From contig NZ_BQUN01000103.1 of NCBI RefSeq assembly GCF_026008495.1, positions 57,585 to 121,584 of the forward strand: a stretch of DNA of 64,000 nucleotides, read 5' to 3'. The position numbers and the translations under genes were made by a program. This DNA is from Streptomyces sp. A012304 (GTDB taxonomy: Bacteria > Actinomycetota > Actinomycetes > Streptomycetales > Streptomycetaceae). Below the pieces are notes generated by a model that ran no database searches, had not been told where the DNA came from, and saw nothing but the letters and a program-made list of their open reading frames with translations. Positions 23,879-32,548 of this stretch are shown here, one piece after another; positions within the stretch are counted from its first letter, which is position 1; each line of letters opens with the position of its first letter.

Positions 23879-25633
23879 TCAGCTGTCGCCCTTGCGGGAG
23901 CCCAGGGTGAGGTCGACCGTGTTGGTCTTGCCGTCGCGCTCGTAGGTGATCGTGACCTTGTCGCCGGGCTGGTGGGTCCAGATCTCGCCGATGAGGGTCG
24001 GGCCGCTGTCGATCACCGTGTCGTCGAGCTTGGTGATGACGTCGCCGGGCTTGAGGCCCGCCTTGTCGGCGGGGCCGCCCGCCTCGACCGCCGCGGCGCC
24101 GTTCGCGCCCTCGTCGCTGATCTCCGCGCCGGCGGTGGACTCCGCCAGGGAGACCGAGGCGCCGATCTTGGCGTACACCGGCTCGCCTGTCTTGATCAGC
24201 TGCTGGGCGACGTACTTGGCCTGGTTGATCGGGATGGCGAAGCCGAGGCCGATCGAACCGGACTGGCTGGTGCCGCCGAGGCCGCCGCTGCCGGTGGACT
24301 GGATCGCGGAGTTGATGCCGATCACGTTGCCCTGGGCGTCGAGCAGCGGGCCGCCGGAGTTGCCCGGGTTGATGGAGGCGTCCGTCTGGAGGGCGCTCAT
24401 GTAGGAGGCGTTGTTGCTGGTGCCGTCGGAGGAGGCGACCGGGCGGTTCTTGGCGCTGATGATGCCGGTCGTGACCGTGTTGGACAGGCCGAAGGGCGCG
24501 CCGATGGCGATCGTGGAGTCGCCCACGGCCACCTTGTCGGAGTCGCCCAAGGTCAGCGGCTTCAGGTCCGCGGGGGCGTTCTTCAGCTTGATGACGGCGA
24601 CGTCGTAGCCCTGGGCGTGGCCGACGACCTCGGCGTCGTACTTCTTGCCGCTCGGGAAGGTGGCCGTGACCTTGCCGCCGTCCACGGCCTCCGCGACGAC
24701 GTGGTTGTTGGTGACGATGTGGCCCTGGGTGTCGAAGACGAAGCCGGTGCCGGTGCCGCCCTCGCCGTTGCTGGACTCGGCCTCGATGGTGACGGTGCTG
24801 GGCAGCGCCTTGGCGGCGACGGCCGCGACCGTGCCCGGGTCGCGCTTGACGGAGCCACCGGTGTCGGAGGCGGAGACGGTGGTCGAGCCGGTCTCGTCGT
24901 CGTTCTTGGCGAGGGTGTAGCCGAGGCCGCCGCCCAGACCGCCGGCGAACAGCGCGGCGATCAGGACCGCGGCGACGAGACCGCCGCGGCCGCGGCGGGC
25001 CTTCGGCTGGGTGGGCTGCTGGTAGGACGAGCCCCAGGCGGGCGGCTCGCCGCCGGAGTCACCACCGAAGCCGGAGCCCGAGCCACCGCCGAAGCCGGAG
25101 TCGCCGCCGAAGGCTGAGCCGGTGTGGCCGCCGCCGAAGCCGGAGTCACCGCCGAAGGCGGAGCCGGTGTGGCCGCCGGCGGCCGGGTTGGCGCCGTAGC
25201 CGCCTTCGTACGACGGGGTGGCCGGCGGAGGGGGCGGCCAAGCGCCGTCGGGCGCGGTCGAACCCTGTGGCACCGAGGCCTGGGCCGCGGTCGCGCCCTG
25301 CGGCACGGAAGCCTGAGGCGCGGAGGCCGGGGGCTCGGTGGAACCCTGCGGCGCGGAGGCCGGGGGCGTGGTGGGGGCAGCGGGCGCGGGCGGTCCCTGG
25401 GGCGCGGTGGGCGGCGGCCACTCGGGGTCGGGCGCGCTGCCCGTGGCGGCGTAGGGGCCGGTCGGGGCGTCCTGGGTCTGCGGGGGTGTGGCCGGGAGCG
25501 GGGTGGTGGGCGCGCCGGCGTCCGGCGCGGTCGTCCGCGGGGAGGCCGAGGGAGATTCCACCGGCACGGGGGGTGCGGACGGGGCCGGGGGGACCGTGGT
25601 GCCCTCGTTGGTGCCCTCGTTCTCGGTGCTCAC
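23879..25633 (-). CDS. HtrA/DegP-like membrane-anchored serine protease with PDZ domain
   Basis: GTG 25633 has GGAG 7 nt upstream; the product has 584 residues. A disordered Pro/Ala/Gly-rich cytoplasmic tail of about 210 residues, including GDSGFGGGHTGSAFG repeats, precedes one membrane helix (GGLVAAVLIAALFAGGLGGG). The extracellular trypsin-like domain has the catalytic triad in TNNHVVA (His, about 311), GYDVAVIKL (Asp, about 343) and PGNSGGPLLD (Ser, about 423). A PDZ domain ends the protein (AGLKPGDVITKLDDT). It degrades misfolded secreted proteins. Four 11-bp-spaced repeats far upstream may bind a stress response regulator. Confidence 0.92.
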   Translation of the reverse strand: MSTENEGTNEGTTVPPAPSAPPVPVESPSASPRTTAPDAGAPTTPLPATPPQTQDAPTGPYAATGSAPDPEWPPPTAPQGPPAPAAPTTPPASAPQGSTEPPASAPQASVPQGATAAQASVPQGSTAPDGAWPPPPPATPSYEGGYGANPAAGGHTGSAFGGDSGFGGGHTGSAFGGDSGFGGGSGSGFGGDSGGEPPAWGSSYQQPTQPKARRGRGGLVAAVLIAALFAGGLGGGLGYTLAKNDDETGSTTVSASDTGGSVKRDPGTVAAVAAKALPSTVTIEAESSNGEGGTGTGFVFDTQGHIVTNNHVVAEAVDGGKVTATFPSGKKYDAEVVGHAQGYDVAVIKLKNAPADLKPLTLGDSDKVAVGDSTIAIGAPFGLSNTVTTGIISAKNRPVASSDGTSNNASYMSALQTDASINPGNSGGPLLDAQGNVIGINSAIQSTGSGGLGGTSQSGSIGLGFAIPINQAKYVAQQLIKTGEPVYAKIGASVSLAESTAGAEISDEGANGAAAVEAGGPADKAGLKPGDVITKLDDTVIDSGPTLIGEIWTHQPGDKVTITYERDGKTNTVDLTLGSRKGDS

Positions 25634-25832
25634 AGCTCTTCTCCTCGATCCACGGCTGTTGTCGGTCGCACTGGGTCACGTACGCGCTGTCGTCGACCCG
25701 GGCGCGCTTCAGCTGTGCGTGTGCTTTTTGTACGTCTCAGCTTTTCCCACGGGCCGTCAGAGCACCATAAGCGGTGGCTGTGGGTCCATGGCCATTCTTT
25801 ACATCGTTCCTTTTTGTGCAATTCGGGCGGTT

Positions 25833-25870
25833 CTCCGGAACATCTCAGGTGGTTCTCAGAGGGTTCTCAG
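25833..25870. promoter_or_regulatory. Four 11-bp-spaced TTCTCxG direct repeats
   Basis: CTCCG at 25833 and CTCAG at 25844, 25855 and 25866 stand in exact 11-bp register within the 313-bp gap between the divergent HtrA-like and GDPD genes. One-turn direct repeats are the usual binding pattern of OmpR-family response regulators. In Streptomyces HtrA genes are known targets of the secretion-stress system CssRS. Confidence 0.6.
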
Positions 25871-25946
25871 ACTCCGCCCGCTCCCTCCCGGCCCCTTGAC
25901 CCGATCCGACCGGACGCGTACCCCGCCCGGGTGGCACCATGACGCG

Positions 25947-26786
25947 GTGACCCACGCACGGCAGCAGCACCCGATTCAGGTCGTCGCCCACCGCGGGGCT
26001 TCCGAGGAGGCCCCGGAGCACACCCTGGCCGCGTACAAGAAGGCGATCGAGGACGGTGCGGACGCCCTCGAGTGCGATGTGCGGCTGACCGCGGACGGTC
26101 ATCTCGTCTGCGTCCACGACCGCCGCGTCAACCGTACGTCCAACGGCCGCGGGGCCGTCTCCGCCCTGGAGCTCGCCGACCTCGCCGCCCTGGACTTCGG
26201 CTCGTGGAAGTCGCGGGAGGCCAAGGAGGCCTGGAGCGGGCGCGACGAGGAGCCCGACTGGGAGGTCCGGCCCGAGGACCGCGAGGAGACCTCCGTCCTG
26301 ACCCTGGAGCGGCTGCTGGAGCTCGTCGCGGACTCGGGGCGGCGTGTGGAACTGGCCATCGAGACCAAGCACCCGACGCGCTGGGCCGGGCAGGTGGAGG
26401 AGCGGCTGCTGCTGCTCCTGAAGCGGTTCGGCCTGGACGCGCCGGACACGGCGGCCGAGTCGCCGGTGCGGATCATGAGCTTCTCGGCGCGTTCGCTGCA
26501 TCGCGTGCGTGCCGCCGCGCCGACCCTGCCGACGGTCTATCTGATGCAGTTCGTCTCGCCCCGGCTGCGGGACGGGCGGCTGCCCCAGGGGGTGGGCATC
26601 GCGGGTCCGTCGATCCGCATCGTGCGCAACCACCCCACATATGTGGAGCGGCTGAAGCGGGCCGGCCACCAGGTGCACGTGTGGACGGTGAACGAGATCG
26701 ACGACGTCGACCTGTGCGTCGGACTCGGCGTCGACGCGATCATCACCAACCGCCCGCGCGCGGTGCTGCGCCGGCTGGGCCGCTGA
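25947..26786 (+). CDS. Glycerophosphodiester phosphodiesterase
   Basis: The 279-residue TIM-barrel protein has the GDPD catalytic sequence VVAHRGASEEAPEHTLAAY (His-Arg and Glu) and LECDVRLTADGHLVCVHD (metal-binding Glu/Asp and catalytic His). VHVWTVNEID is the family's C-terminal motif. It hydrolyses glycerophosphodiesters to glycerol-3-phosphate and an alcohol. There is no signal peptide. GTG 25947 fits the family N-terminus but lacks a clear ribosome site. Confidence 0.9.
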   Translation: MTHARQQHPIQVVAHRGASEEAPEHTLAAYKKAIEDGADALECDVRLTADGHLVCVHDRRVNRTSNGRGAVSALELADLAALDFGSWKSREAKEAWSGRDEEPDWEVRPEDREETSVLTLERLLELVADSGRRVELAIETKHPTRWAGQVEERLLLLLKRFGLDAPDTAAESPVRIMSFSARSLHRVRAAAPTLPTVYLMQFVSPRLRDGRLPQGVGIAGPSIRIVRNHPTYVERLKRAGHQVHVWTVNEIDDVDLCVGLGVDAIITNRPRAVLRRLGR

Positions 26787-26971
26787 GACCCCCGGCACAT
26801 CGGCGCCGCAGCACCCCGGCACCCCGGCCCGAGCCGTAGGAAGTCACAGAAGTCCCACTGGTCCCATGCACACCTCTTGACCCGACCGGTCACCTGAAGC
26901 ATCCTCCGATCTCGGCCAAGTCGAAGAAATTCAGCCACACAATGGCCGTCCCCTCACGGGGAGTGCTCCGG

Positions 26972-27045
26972 CGTGTTCGGTCCGTGTTCGTACGGTAAGA
27001 ATGCGTCTCCGGACCTGGATTGGCCGGTTTCCGGTACAGGCCAAT
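26972..27045 (+). promoter_or_regulatory. Control region of anti-sigma-like gene
   Basis: CGTGTTCG occurs twice in 11-bp register (26972-26979 and 26983-26990), directly followed by a TACGGT -10-like box. An inverted repeat, ATTGGCC/GGCCAAT (27019-27025 and 27039-27045), lies in the leader 43 bp before the GTG start. Confidence 0.4.
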
Positions 27046-27087
27046 GGGGCATCCACACCGTGGCGTGGGGCGAAGGAGGTCTCGGGG

Positions 27088-27639
27088 GTGGCGTTGGTGG
27101 TGGCACAGGAGGTGCCCACGTCGTCGAGCATGGCCGTACCCCATGGCCCTGCGGGCGTGGGCAAGGCGAGACACCGCATGCGCGACCAGTTGCGCAGGGG
27201 CGGGGTCTCCGAAACGGTCATCGACGATGCCGTACTGATCCTTTCCGAACTCTTGAGCAACGCGTGCAAGCACGGCCGGCCCCTGGGCGACCGCCTCGCC
27301 GGGGACGGTGAGGTGCTGGCCGCGTGGCGCGTGGACCCGAGCGGCCGGCTGGTCGTCGAGGTGACCGACGGCGGCGGCCCGACCCGCCCGGCCCCGGCCA
27401 CCCCCTCGGTCACCGCGCACGGCGGCCGGGGACTCAACATCATCACGGCGCTGGCCGACGACTGGGGCGTGCGGGACGACGCCCGGGGCGAGGTCACCGT
27501 CTGGGTCGTCGTGCACGAGGACGTGTACGACCCCGACGCCGGATGCCGACGCGACGACTTCGCCTCCCGGGTCACCGCCCCGGCGGTGTCGTCGATGCCC
27601 GACCTGGACTTCACGGACGCGTTCGACGACCTGGACTAG
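27088..27639 (+). CDS. HATPase/anti-sigma-like ATP-binding protein
   Basis: GTG 27088 is chosen over ATG 27001 because GGAGG lies 8 nt upstream. The 183-residue protein has a single GHKL ATPase domain: N box LILSELLSNACKHG, G1 box VEVTDGGG and G2 box HGGRGLNII. There is no kinase dimerisation domain, so it is of the RsbW/SpoIIAB anti-sigma type abundant in Streptomyces. Such proteins bind sigma factors or phosphorylate anti-anti-sigma proteins. The partner is not encoded nearby. Confidence 0.85.
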   Translation: MALVVAQEVPTSSSMAVPHGPAGVGKARHRMRDQLRRGGVSETVIDDAVLILSELLSNACKHGRPLGDRLAGDGEVLAAWRVDPSGRLVVEVTDGGGPTRPAPATPSVTAHGGRGLNIITALADDWGVRDDARGEVTVWVVVHEDVYDPDAGCRRDDFASRVTAPAVSSMPDLDFTDAFDDLD

Positions 27640-27787
27640 GTCCTGGAGCGGTTTCCGGTCCCCCGCGTGACACAGACCCGTCCGGCACCGCACGGACCTC
27701 TCACCCCAGACTCGCCCGACTCCCCACAGACCCCTCACCCACAGACCCGCCCGACCCCCCACGGACCTGTCGTCACAAACCTGGCCG

Positions 27788-27796
27788 TTGTCCACA
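27788..27796 (+). other. Isolated perfect DnaA box
   Basis: TTGTCCACA, the preferred Streptomyces DnaA box, occurs once in the 231-bp gap before the DUF5926 gene. A lone box may be chance; it is listed because two clusters of the same sequence lie further right. Confidence 0.4.
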
Positions 27797-27870
27797 GGTT
27801 CCCGTGACTCCTCGTACGAACGGCTAGGCTCCCGCCCGTACCAGACGAGCCGTACCCGGGAGACACCCAG

Positions 27871-28836
27871 ATGGCCAAGAAGCGATCCCAGACGAAGGCC
27901 GGCCGGCCGCAGATCACCGACGGTGAGATCCCGGTCGTCGGTGCCCGGGAGCCCTGCCCCTGTGGCAGCGGCCGCCGCTACAAGGCCTGCCACGGCCGGG
28001 CCGCCGCGCATGCCGCGACCGAGCTGGTGCAGCGTCCGTTCGAGGGCCTGCCGGGCGAGTGCGACTGGGTGGCGCTGCGCGAGCTGGTCCCGGCGGCCAC
28101 GGTCGAGCTGACGCTGAAGGACGGCCTGCCCGAGGGCGTCCCGTCGGTCACGCTGGCCACCGTGCTGCCGATGGCCTGGCCCGCCCTGCGCCGCGACGAC
28201 GGCTCGGTCCTGCTCGGCCTGCAGAACGACACGGCCTCGGGCGACATCAGCCGCGATCTGGCCGACACCCTCCAGCGGGCCCTGGAGGCGGAGCCGGGCA
28301 CGCCCGTACAGGGTCGCCGCGCCCCGTCCGACGGCCCGCGCATGCAGGATCTGCTCGACCCGGAAGGCGCGTTCGAGCCAGTCGTGCACAGCGGTTTCGA
28401 GTTCTGGGTGCCGGACCCGGAGAACGCGACGCCGGAGGTGGCCGCTTCCCTGGAGCGGGCCAACGCGGCGGCGATCCCGACCGTGAAGCTGACCGGCGTG
28501 GACGCCGCCTACTGGTGCGAGACGCCGGAGAAGAACCACCTGCGCTGGGTCATGCCGCACCCGGAGGAGCAGCTTCTGGACGCGCTGGCGCGTCTGCACG
28601 CGGCGGGCCGTTCCAGCCTCGGCGAGGGCACCCGGCTGGTGGGCTCCTTCCGGGCGCACGGCCTGACGGTGCCGGTCTGGGACCTGCCCAGCGGGGTCTC
28701 GGCGGAGGACGTGGAGAAGCCGGCCGCCGAGTTCGCCGAGCGCCTCGCCACCGCTCTGGCCTCGGACGCGCCGCTCACCGCGGACGAGCGACGCGCGCGC
28801 GGCGGCCTCACCAACCGACAGGTGACGCTCAGCTGA
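27871..28836 (+). CDS. DUF5926 protein with SEC-C zinc motif
   Basis: The 321-residue protein has a basic N-terminus (MAKKRSQTKAGRP) and a SEC-C motif REPCPCGSGRRYKACHG at residues 27-43, the zinc-binding sequence also found at the SecA tail. A long conserved Streptomyces domain follows (TGVDAAYWCETPEKNHLRW). SEC-C motifs often mediate contact with SecB or ribosomes. No enzyme motif is visible. Confidence 0.8.
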   Translation: MAKKRSQTKAGRPQITDGEIPVVGAREPCPCGSGRRYKACHGRAAAHAATELVQRPFEGLPGECDWVALRELVPAATVELTLKDGLPEGVPSVTLATVLPMAWPALRRDDGSVLLGLQNDTASGDISRDLADTLQRALEAEPGTPVQGRRAPSDGPRMQDLLDPEGAFEPVVHSGFEFWVPDPENATPEVAASLERANAAAIPTVKLTGVDAAYWCETPEKNHLRWVMPHPEEQLLDALARLHAAGRSSLGEGTRLVGSFRAHGLTVPVWDLPSGVSAEDVEKPAAEFAERLATALASDAPLTADERRARGGLTNRQVTLS

Positions 28837-28982
28837 CGGACCGGCCCGAGGGGCCGTTCCGGCTGACCGACCGGTCAGTCTCCGGGTCGGCGGAAGGCGT
28901 GACTCCGCTCACAACTCCCGTGTGCGCAAGGCGAGTCGGAGCCAGAAGGCCACCTTCTGCCGGTGTCCGGAAAGCCGATGAA

Positions 28983-29071
28983 AACAAGAGATCGAATTTG
29001 CTTGGAGCCGATCTCTTGTTACCGTTCGAGTAGCCCGGTTGCTGGTGCATCCCCCGTCGCCAGCAACCGGG
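28983..29071. terminator. Double hairpin (bidirectional terminator)
   Basis: A 12-bp stem, AACAAGAGATCG with CGATCTCTTGTT (28983-28994 and 29009-29020), reads out into TTTTC on the minus strand. A second 12-bp stem, CCCGGTTGCTGG with CCAGCAACCGGG (29034-29045 and 29060-29071), is followed by TCTTTTC on the plus strand. They separate convergent genes. The first is strikingly AT-rich for this genome. The rest of the gap 28837-29112 appears empty. Confidence 0.8.
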
Positions 29072-29112
29072 TCTTTTCATGCCGGACGCCGTTCACGCCC
29101 CGACATCGCACG

Positions 29113-29700
29113 TCAACTGCCCGAGTCCGCCTCGGAGTTGCTGCCGGAGCGCAGCAGCAGCGGCCCGTCGCCGCCCGCCTCGGCGAACTCCGCGACCGCC
29201 GTGTACGCGGCCGGCCGGCCCTGGCCGCGCTCACGGGGCGTCTCGCAGGCCGCCGGCTCGTCGTCGGAGCCCACGGCGCAGCGCATCCGCACGGTGTGCC
29301 CCTTGGGCCCCATGAAGCTCAGGACGGCCTCCAGGGCGCGGCCGGTGGCGTTGCGGTAGTAGGTGCGCGCCCAGGTCTCCTCGCCCTGCGTCAGCACACA
29401 GGTCTGCGCCTCGACGCCGTCGGGAGAGGTGAGTTCGGGTCCGCAGCGGGCGGCGGTGGCGAGGCCCAGCCCGAGCAGCCCGGGCGAGCCGGAGGGCCGC
29501 GCGGGCTGCCCGGACGGGGCCTTGGGGTCCGTACCGGGAGCGGCCGAGGGGAACACGGTGTCGACCAGGGACCGCGAGCGCGCGGACGAGGACGCGTCCG
29601 GTCGCCTCTCGTCGTCCACGGACCCCGCGGACGCCATGGCAAGAGGCAGTGCGACCACGCACACCACGACGCCCCCGAGGGCGAGGAGACGAAGGTTCAT
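29113..29700 (-). CDS. Secreted hypothetical protein
   Basis: The 195-residue product begins with a signal peptide (MNLRLLALGGVVVCVVALPL, cleavage near MASAGS). A Ser/Pro-rich linker of about 60 residues leads to a small domain with four Cys (ARCGPEL, TCVLTQG, RMRCAVG, ACETP) that probably form two disulphides. No lipobox is present. I do not recognise the family. It ends at the double hairpin at 28983-29071. Confidence 0.7.
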   Translation of the reverse strand: MNLRLLALGGVVVCVVALPLAMASAGSVDDERRPDASSSARSRSLVDTVFPSAAPGTDPKAPSGQPARPSGSPGLLGLGLATAARCGPELTSPDGVEAQTCVLTQGEETWARTYYRNATGRALEAVLSFMGPKGHTVRMRCAVGSDDEPAACETPRERGQGRPAAYTAVAEFAEAGGDGPLLLRSGSNSEADSGS

Positions 29701-29755
29701 AGGGCGGAAGATAACGAGCGCGGGCGGGTATCCCGCCCGCGCGCGCCCGACACCC

Positions 29756-30421
29756 CTACAACTCGGGCGCGCTCACACCCGTACGAGTGAGGGCGTCGAC
29801 GACCGCGTCCACCACGGCCTCCACGTCGGGCACCCAGGGCGAGGCCGAGCCGGGCAGCGGCGCCCGCTCCCAGCGGATCTCCCCCTGGCCGGTCTCGGAG
29901 GGGGGCAGGGCGAGATAGCCGCCCTCGCCGTGGAAGCGCAGGGAGCCGGGGACGAAGTCCTTGGCGTACAGCAGTTCGCCCAACTGCTCCATCCCGTACG
30001 GCCGCACGAGGATCGACCAGCGGGTGGGCGCGGCGACCACCGGGCCGAGGCGCATGCCCTGGCGGTCGAGCGCGGTGAGCGCGCGGGAGGCCGCGAGGGC
30101 GGGCAGGCTGACCGCGCAGGGCGCGCTGCCCCCCGTGGCCAGGACGATCGGGGCGGCCGGCCGGTTGGTCCACCACCAGCGCACCATGCGCGCGTCGGTG
30201 GTGGCCGCGAGGAGGCCGGGGTCGAAGGGGTGGGCACCGGGCACCGAGCACTCCGGGTCGGGGCAGCCGCAACGGGAACGCCCCTGCGGGTCCGCCGTCA
30301 CGCCCGGGAGTACGGGCCACTGCCATTCCGTCGCGAAGGCCAGGGCCGCGTCGATCAACTCAGGCCCCCCGTCGCTGCGCTGGGACAGGAGCCTGCGTCG
30401 CCTTCCGAGGATCTCGCGCAT
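29756..30421 (-). CDS. Primase/polymerase-like protein (Prim-Pol N-terminal domain)
   Basis: The 221-residue protein has ATEWQWPVLPGVTAD, CGCPDPECSVPGAHPFD and IVLATGG, the beginning of the bifunctional primase/polymerase family. The DxD catalytic motif is not evident, so it may be non-catalytic. Small free-standing members are conserved in Streptomyces. It is divergent from the PP2C gene across a 461-bp gap. Confidence 0.7.
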   Translation of the reverse strand: MREILGRRRRLLSQRSDGGPELIDAALAFATEWQWPVLPGVTADPQGRSRCGCPDPECSVPGAHPFDPGLLAATTDARMVRWWWTNRPAAPIVLATGGSAPCAVSLPALAASRALTALDRQGMRLGPVVAAPTRWSILVRPYGMEQLGELLYAKDFVPGSLRFHGEGGYLALPPSETGQGEIRWERAPLPGSASPWVPDVEAVVDAVVDALTRTGVSAPEL

Positions 30422-30882
30422 GAGCGCTCGTTCCTTTCCGTTGCACCGCTGGCAACACCGTGGGCCACATCACACCATGTGTCGATCACTTCACTGGGCG
30501 TACCTGTTGGCGCATCACACCCCTGTCATGGACAAGGGGAACCCCTCGGGTTCGTTCGTCGGCTGCTTGCGCGGCCACTCCGTCCATACTGCGCCCACCT
30601 CGTGCGTGGGCCTGGCGTGGGGTGGCGAAGTCTGGCGTTTTGCCGTGCGCGTGGTTCTCTCCGCCTCCACCACGGGAGGATGGGGCACGGTCGTCGGTGG
30701 CTAAGACGCCCGGGCCGGTCACCAGGTTCCGGGTGGCTCCCAACGACCCCTGGTCCTTACCGAGTACGTACCCATCACGACCGCTGTGACGCTCCGTGGA
30801 GCAAGCCCAGTCGACCGCAATCACCTGTTACCCGAGGCAGTTTTAAGCCAACTTTGCTTTTTCGCAAGGGAGCCGGACCATC
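30422..30882. other. 461-bp gap between divergent genes
   Basis: I see no gene in this gap. It contains a weak GTTGC/GCAAC hairpin at about 30439-30455 and an AT-richer patch (TTTTAAGCCAAC) 40 bp before the PP2C start, with AGGGAG as ribosome site. No convincing -35/-10 pair could be assigned. Confidence 0.5.
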
Positions 30883-32439
30883 GTGCGCGACAACACCGCA
30901 GGCCCCACGGACACCAGCGATCTTCGCAGGACAATGCTGGACATCCCATCACGAGTGCGTGTACATGTGGAGACACTGCTAGCGGCGCAGAACGACATGG
31001 GGGTTTGCGATGCTTTTGCGCAATACGCACCGGTCCGAGAGCCGGACACCATGAACGCCCCGCACCCCCCGAAAGTGGCCGGAATCGATTCAACGCTTCC
31101 CTCGCCCACACACACTGTCGCGCCCGCGTCCGCCGCCCCAGCCGCCCCACCGGTCCCTCCCGCCGCAGGAGCCCTCCTCCAGGACCGTCTCGCCGGCTGG
31201 GTGTCCGATCTCACGACCCTCCACGAACTCACCGAACGCCTGGCCCGAACGGACACCCTGGCCGACGCCCTCCAGGAACTGCTGCACGCCGGTGCCGCCC
31301 TCGTGGGCGCCCGGCGCGGTCTCGTGGTCCTGGAACCGGCCGACGGACTCGGCCCGGACACCACCATCGGCCTCGGTCTCGGCCGGGCCGACCTCGGCCA
31401 CATCGAGACCGTGCCGCGCAGCGCCCTGTCCTACGGCCGGATCCTCGACGGACTGCCCGGCGGCGACGGCGAGATCGCCGAGCCCGACCTGTTCGCCGAG
31501 GACGGCCTCGACCCCCGCCACCGCGAGGTCGCCGCCCGTCTCGGCTACGCCGCCAGCTACGCCCTGCCCCTCGCCGGGGAGGGCGCGGGCCGCCTGGGCG
31601 CCGCCGTCTGGCTCTACGACGATCCCGCCGAGCCGGTCGAGCGCCAGCGCCACCTGGCCGGCCTGTACGTCCGCTACGCCGCCGAGCACCTCGCCCGCCT
31701 CGTGGAGATCGAGCGCACACGCGCGTGCATGGCGACGATCTCCGAGGAACTGCTGCCGTCCCGGCTCCCCCGCGTCTACGGCGTCCAGCTGGCCGCCCGG
31801 CACCGCACCGGCCCGCGCGGCGGTGGCGACTGGTACGACGCGCTGCCGCTGCCGGACGCCGCCCTGGGCCTGGCGGTCGGCTCGGTCACCGGTTCCGGGG
31901 CCAGCGCGATCGCCGCGATGGGCCGGCTGCGCGCCTCCCTGCGCGCCTACGCGGTGATGGAGGGCGAGGACCCGGTCGCCGTCCTGTCCGACCTGGAGCT
32001 GCTGCTGCGGCTGACCGAGCCCGCCCGTTCCGCCACCGCCCTGTTCGCCTACTGCGAGCCCGCGCTGCGCAAGATCACCCTGGCGGGGGCCGGGCACTGC
32101 CCGCCGCTGCTGGTCGGCGCGCGGCGCACGGAGTTCGTGGAGACCTCGGTCTCCGCGCCGCTGGGAATGCTCGCCTGCTGGGAGGCGCCGAGCGTGGAGC
32201 TCCAGGCCGAGCCCGGCGAGACGGTCCTGCTGTACACCGACGGACTGCTGCACCGCACCGGCGCCCCCACCGACCGCGCCTTCGCCCGGCTGCACGCGGC
32301 CGCCGCCGGCGTACCCAAGGCGGTCCGCCACGACCCGGGCGCGCTCGCCGACCATGTGCTGCGCACGATGCTGCCGGAGGGGCTGGACGCGACCGACGGC
32401 ACGGAGGACGTCGTCCTGCTCGCGGCACGGTTCGAGTAG
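30883..32439 (+). CDS. GAF-PP2C (SpoIIE-type) phosphatase, partly degenerate
   Basis: The 518-residue protein has a Pro/Ala-rich N-terminus, a GAF domain (about 105-260) and a SpoIIE-type PP2C domain (270-515). GGGDWYDALPL keeps the first metal Asp, but the GDVxGHG motif reads GSVTGSG, so one metal-binding Asp and the His are Ser. AGAGHCPPLLV and LLYTDGLLHR are intact. Family members dephosphorylate anti-anti-sigma proteins. The lost Asp predicts weak or no phosphatase activity. Two anti-sigma-like ATPases are encoded within 7 kb. The start is GTG 30883. Confidence 0.82.
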   Translation: MRDNTAGPTDTSDLRRTMLDIPSRVRVHVETLLAAQNDMGVCDAFAQYAPVREPDTMNAPHPPKVAGIDSTLPSPTHTVAPASAAPAAPPVPPAAGALLQDRLAGWVSDLTTLHELTERLARTDTLADALQELLHAGAALVGARRGLVVLEPADGLGPDTTIGLGLGRADLGHIETVPRSALSYGRILDGLPGGDGEIAEPDLFAEDGLDPRHREVAARLGYAASYALPLAGEGAGRLGAAVWLYDDPAEPVERQRHLAGLYVRYAAEHLARLVEIERTRACMATISEELLPSRLPRVYGVQLAARHRTGPRGGGDWYDALPLPDAALGLAVGSVTGSGASAIAAMGRLRASLRAYAVMEGEDPVAVLSDLELLLRLTEPARSATALFAYCEPALRKITLAGAGHCPPLLVGARRTEFVETSVSAPLGMLACWEAPSVELQAEPGETVLLYTDGLLHRTGAPTDRAFARLHAAAAGVPKAVRHDPGALADHVLRTMLPEGLDATDGTEDVVLLAARFE

Positions 32440-32548
32440 CTCACGGCACGGTTCCGAGCCGAGGACGGCGGCGGTCTCGCGCCCCGGGCTCCCCGTACGC
32501 ACGACCGTACGATGGAGGGGGTCCAGTGCCGTATCGAGGAGGATGACC

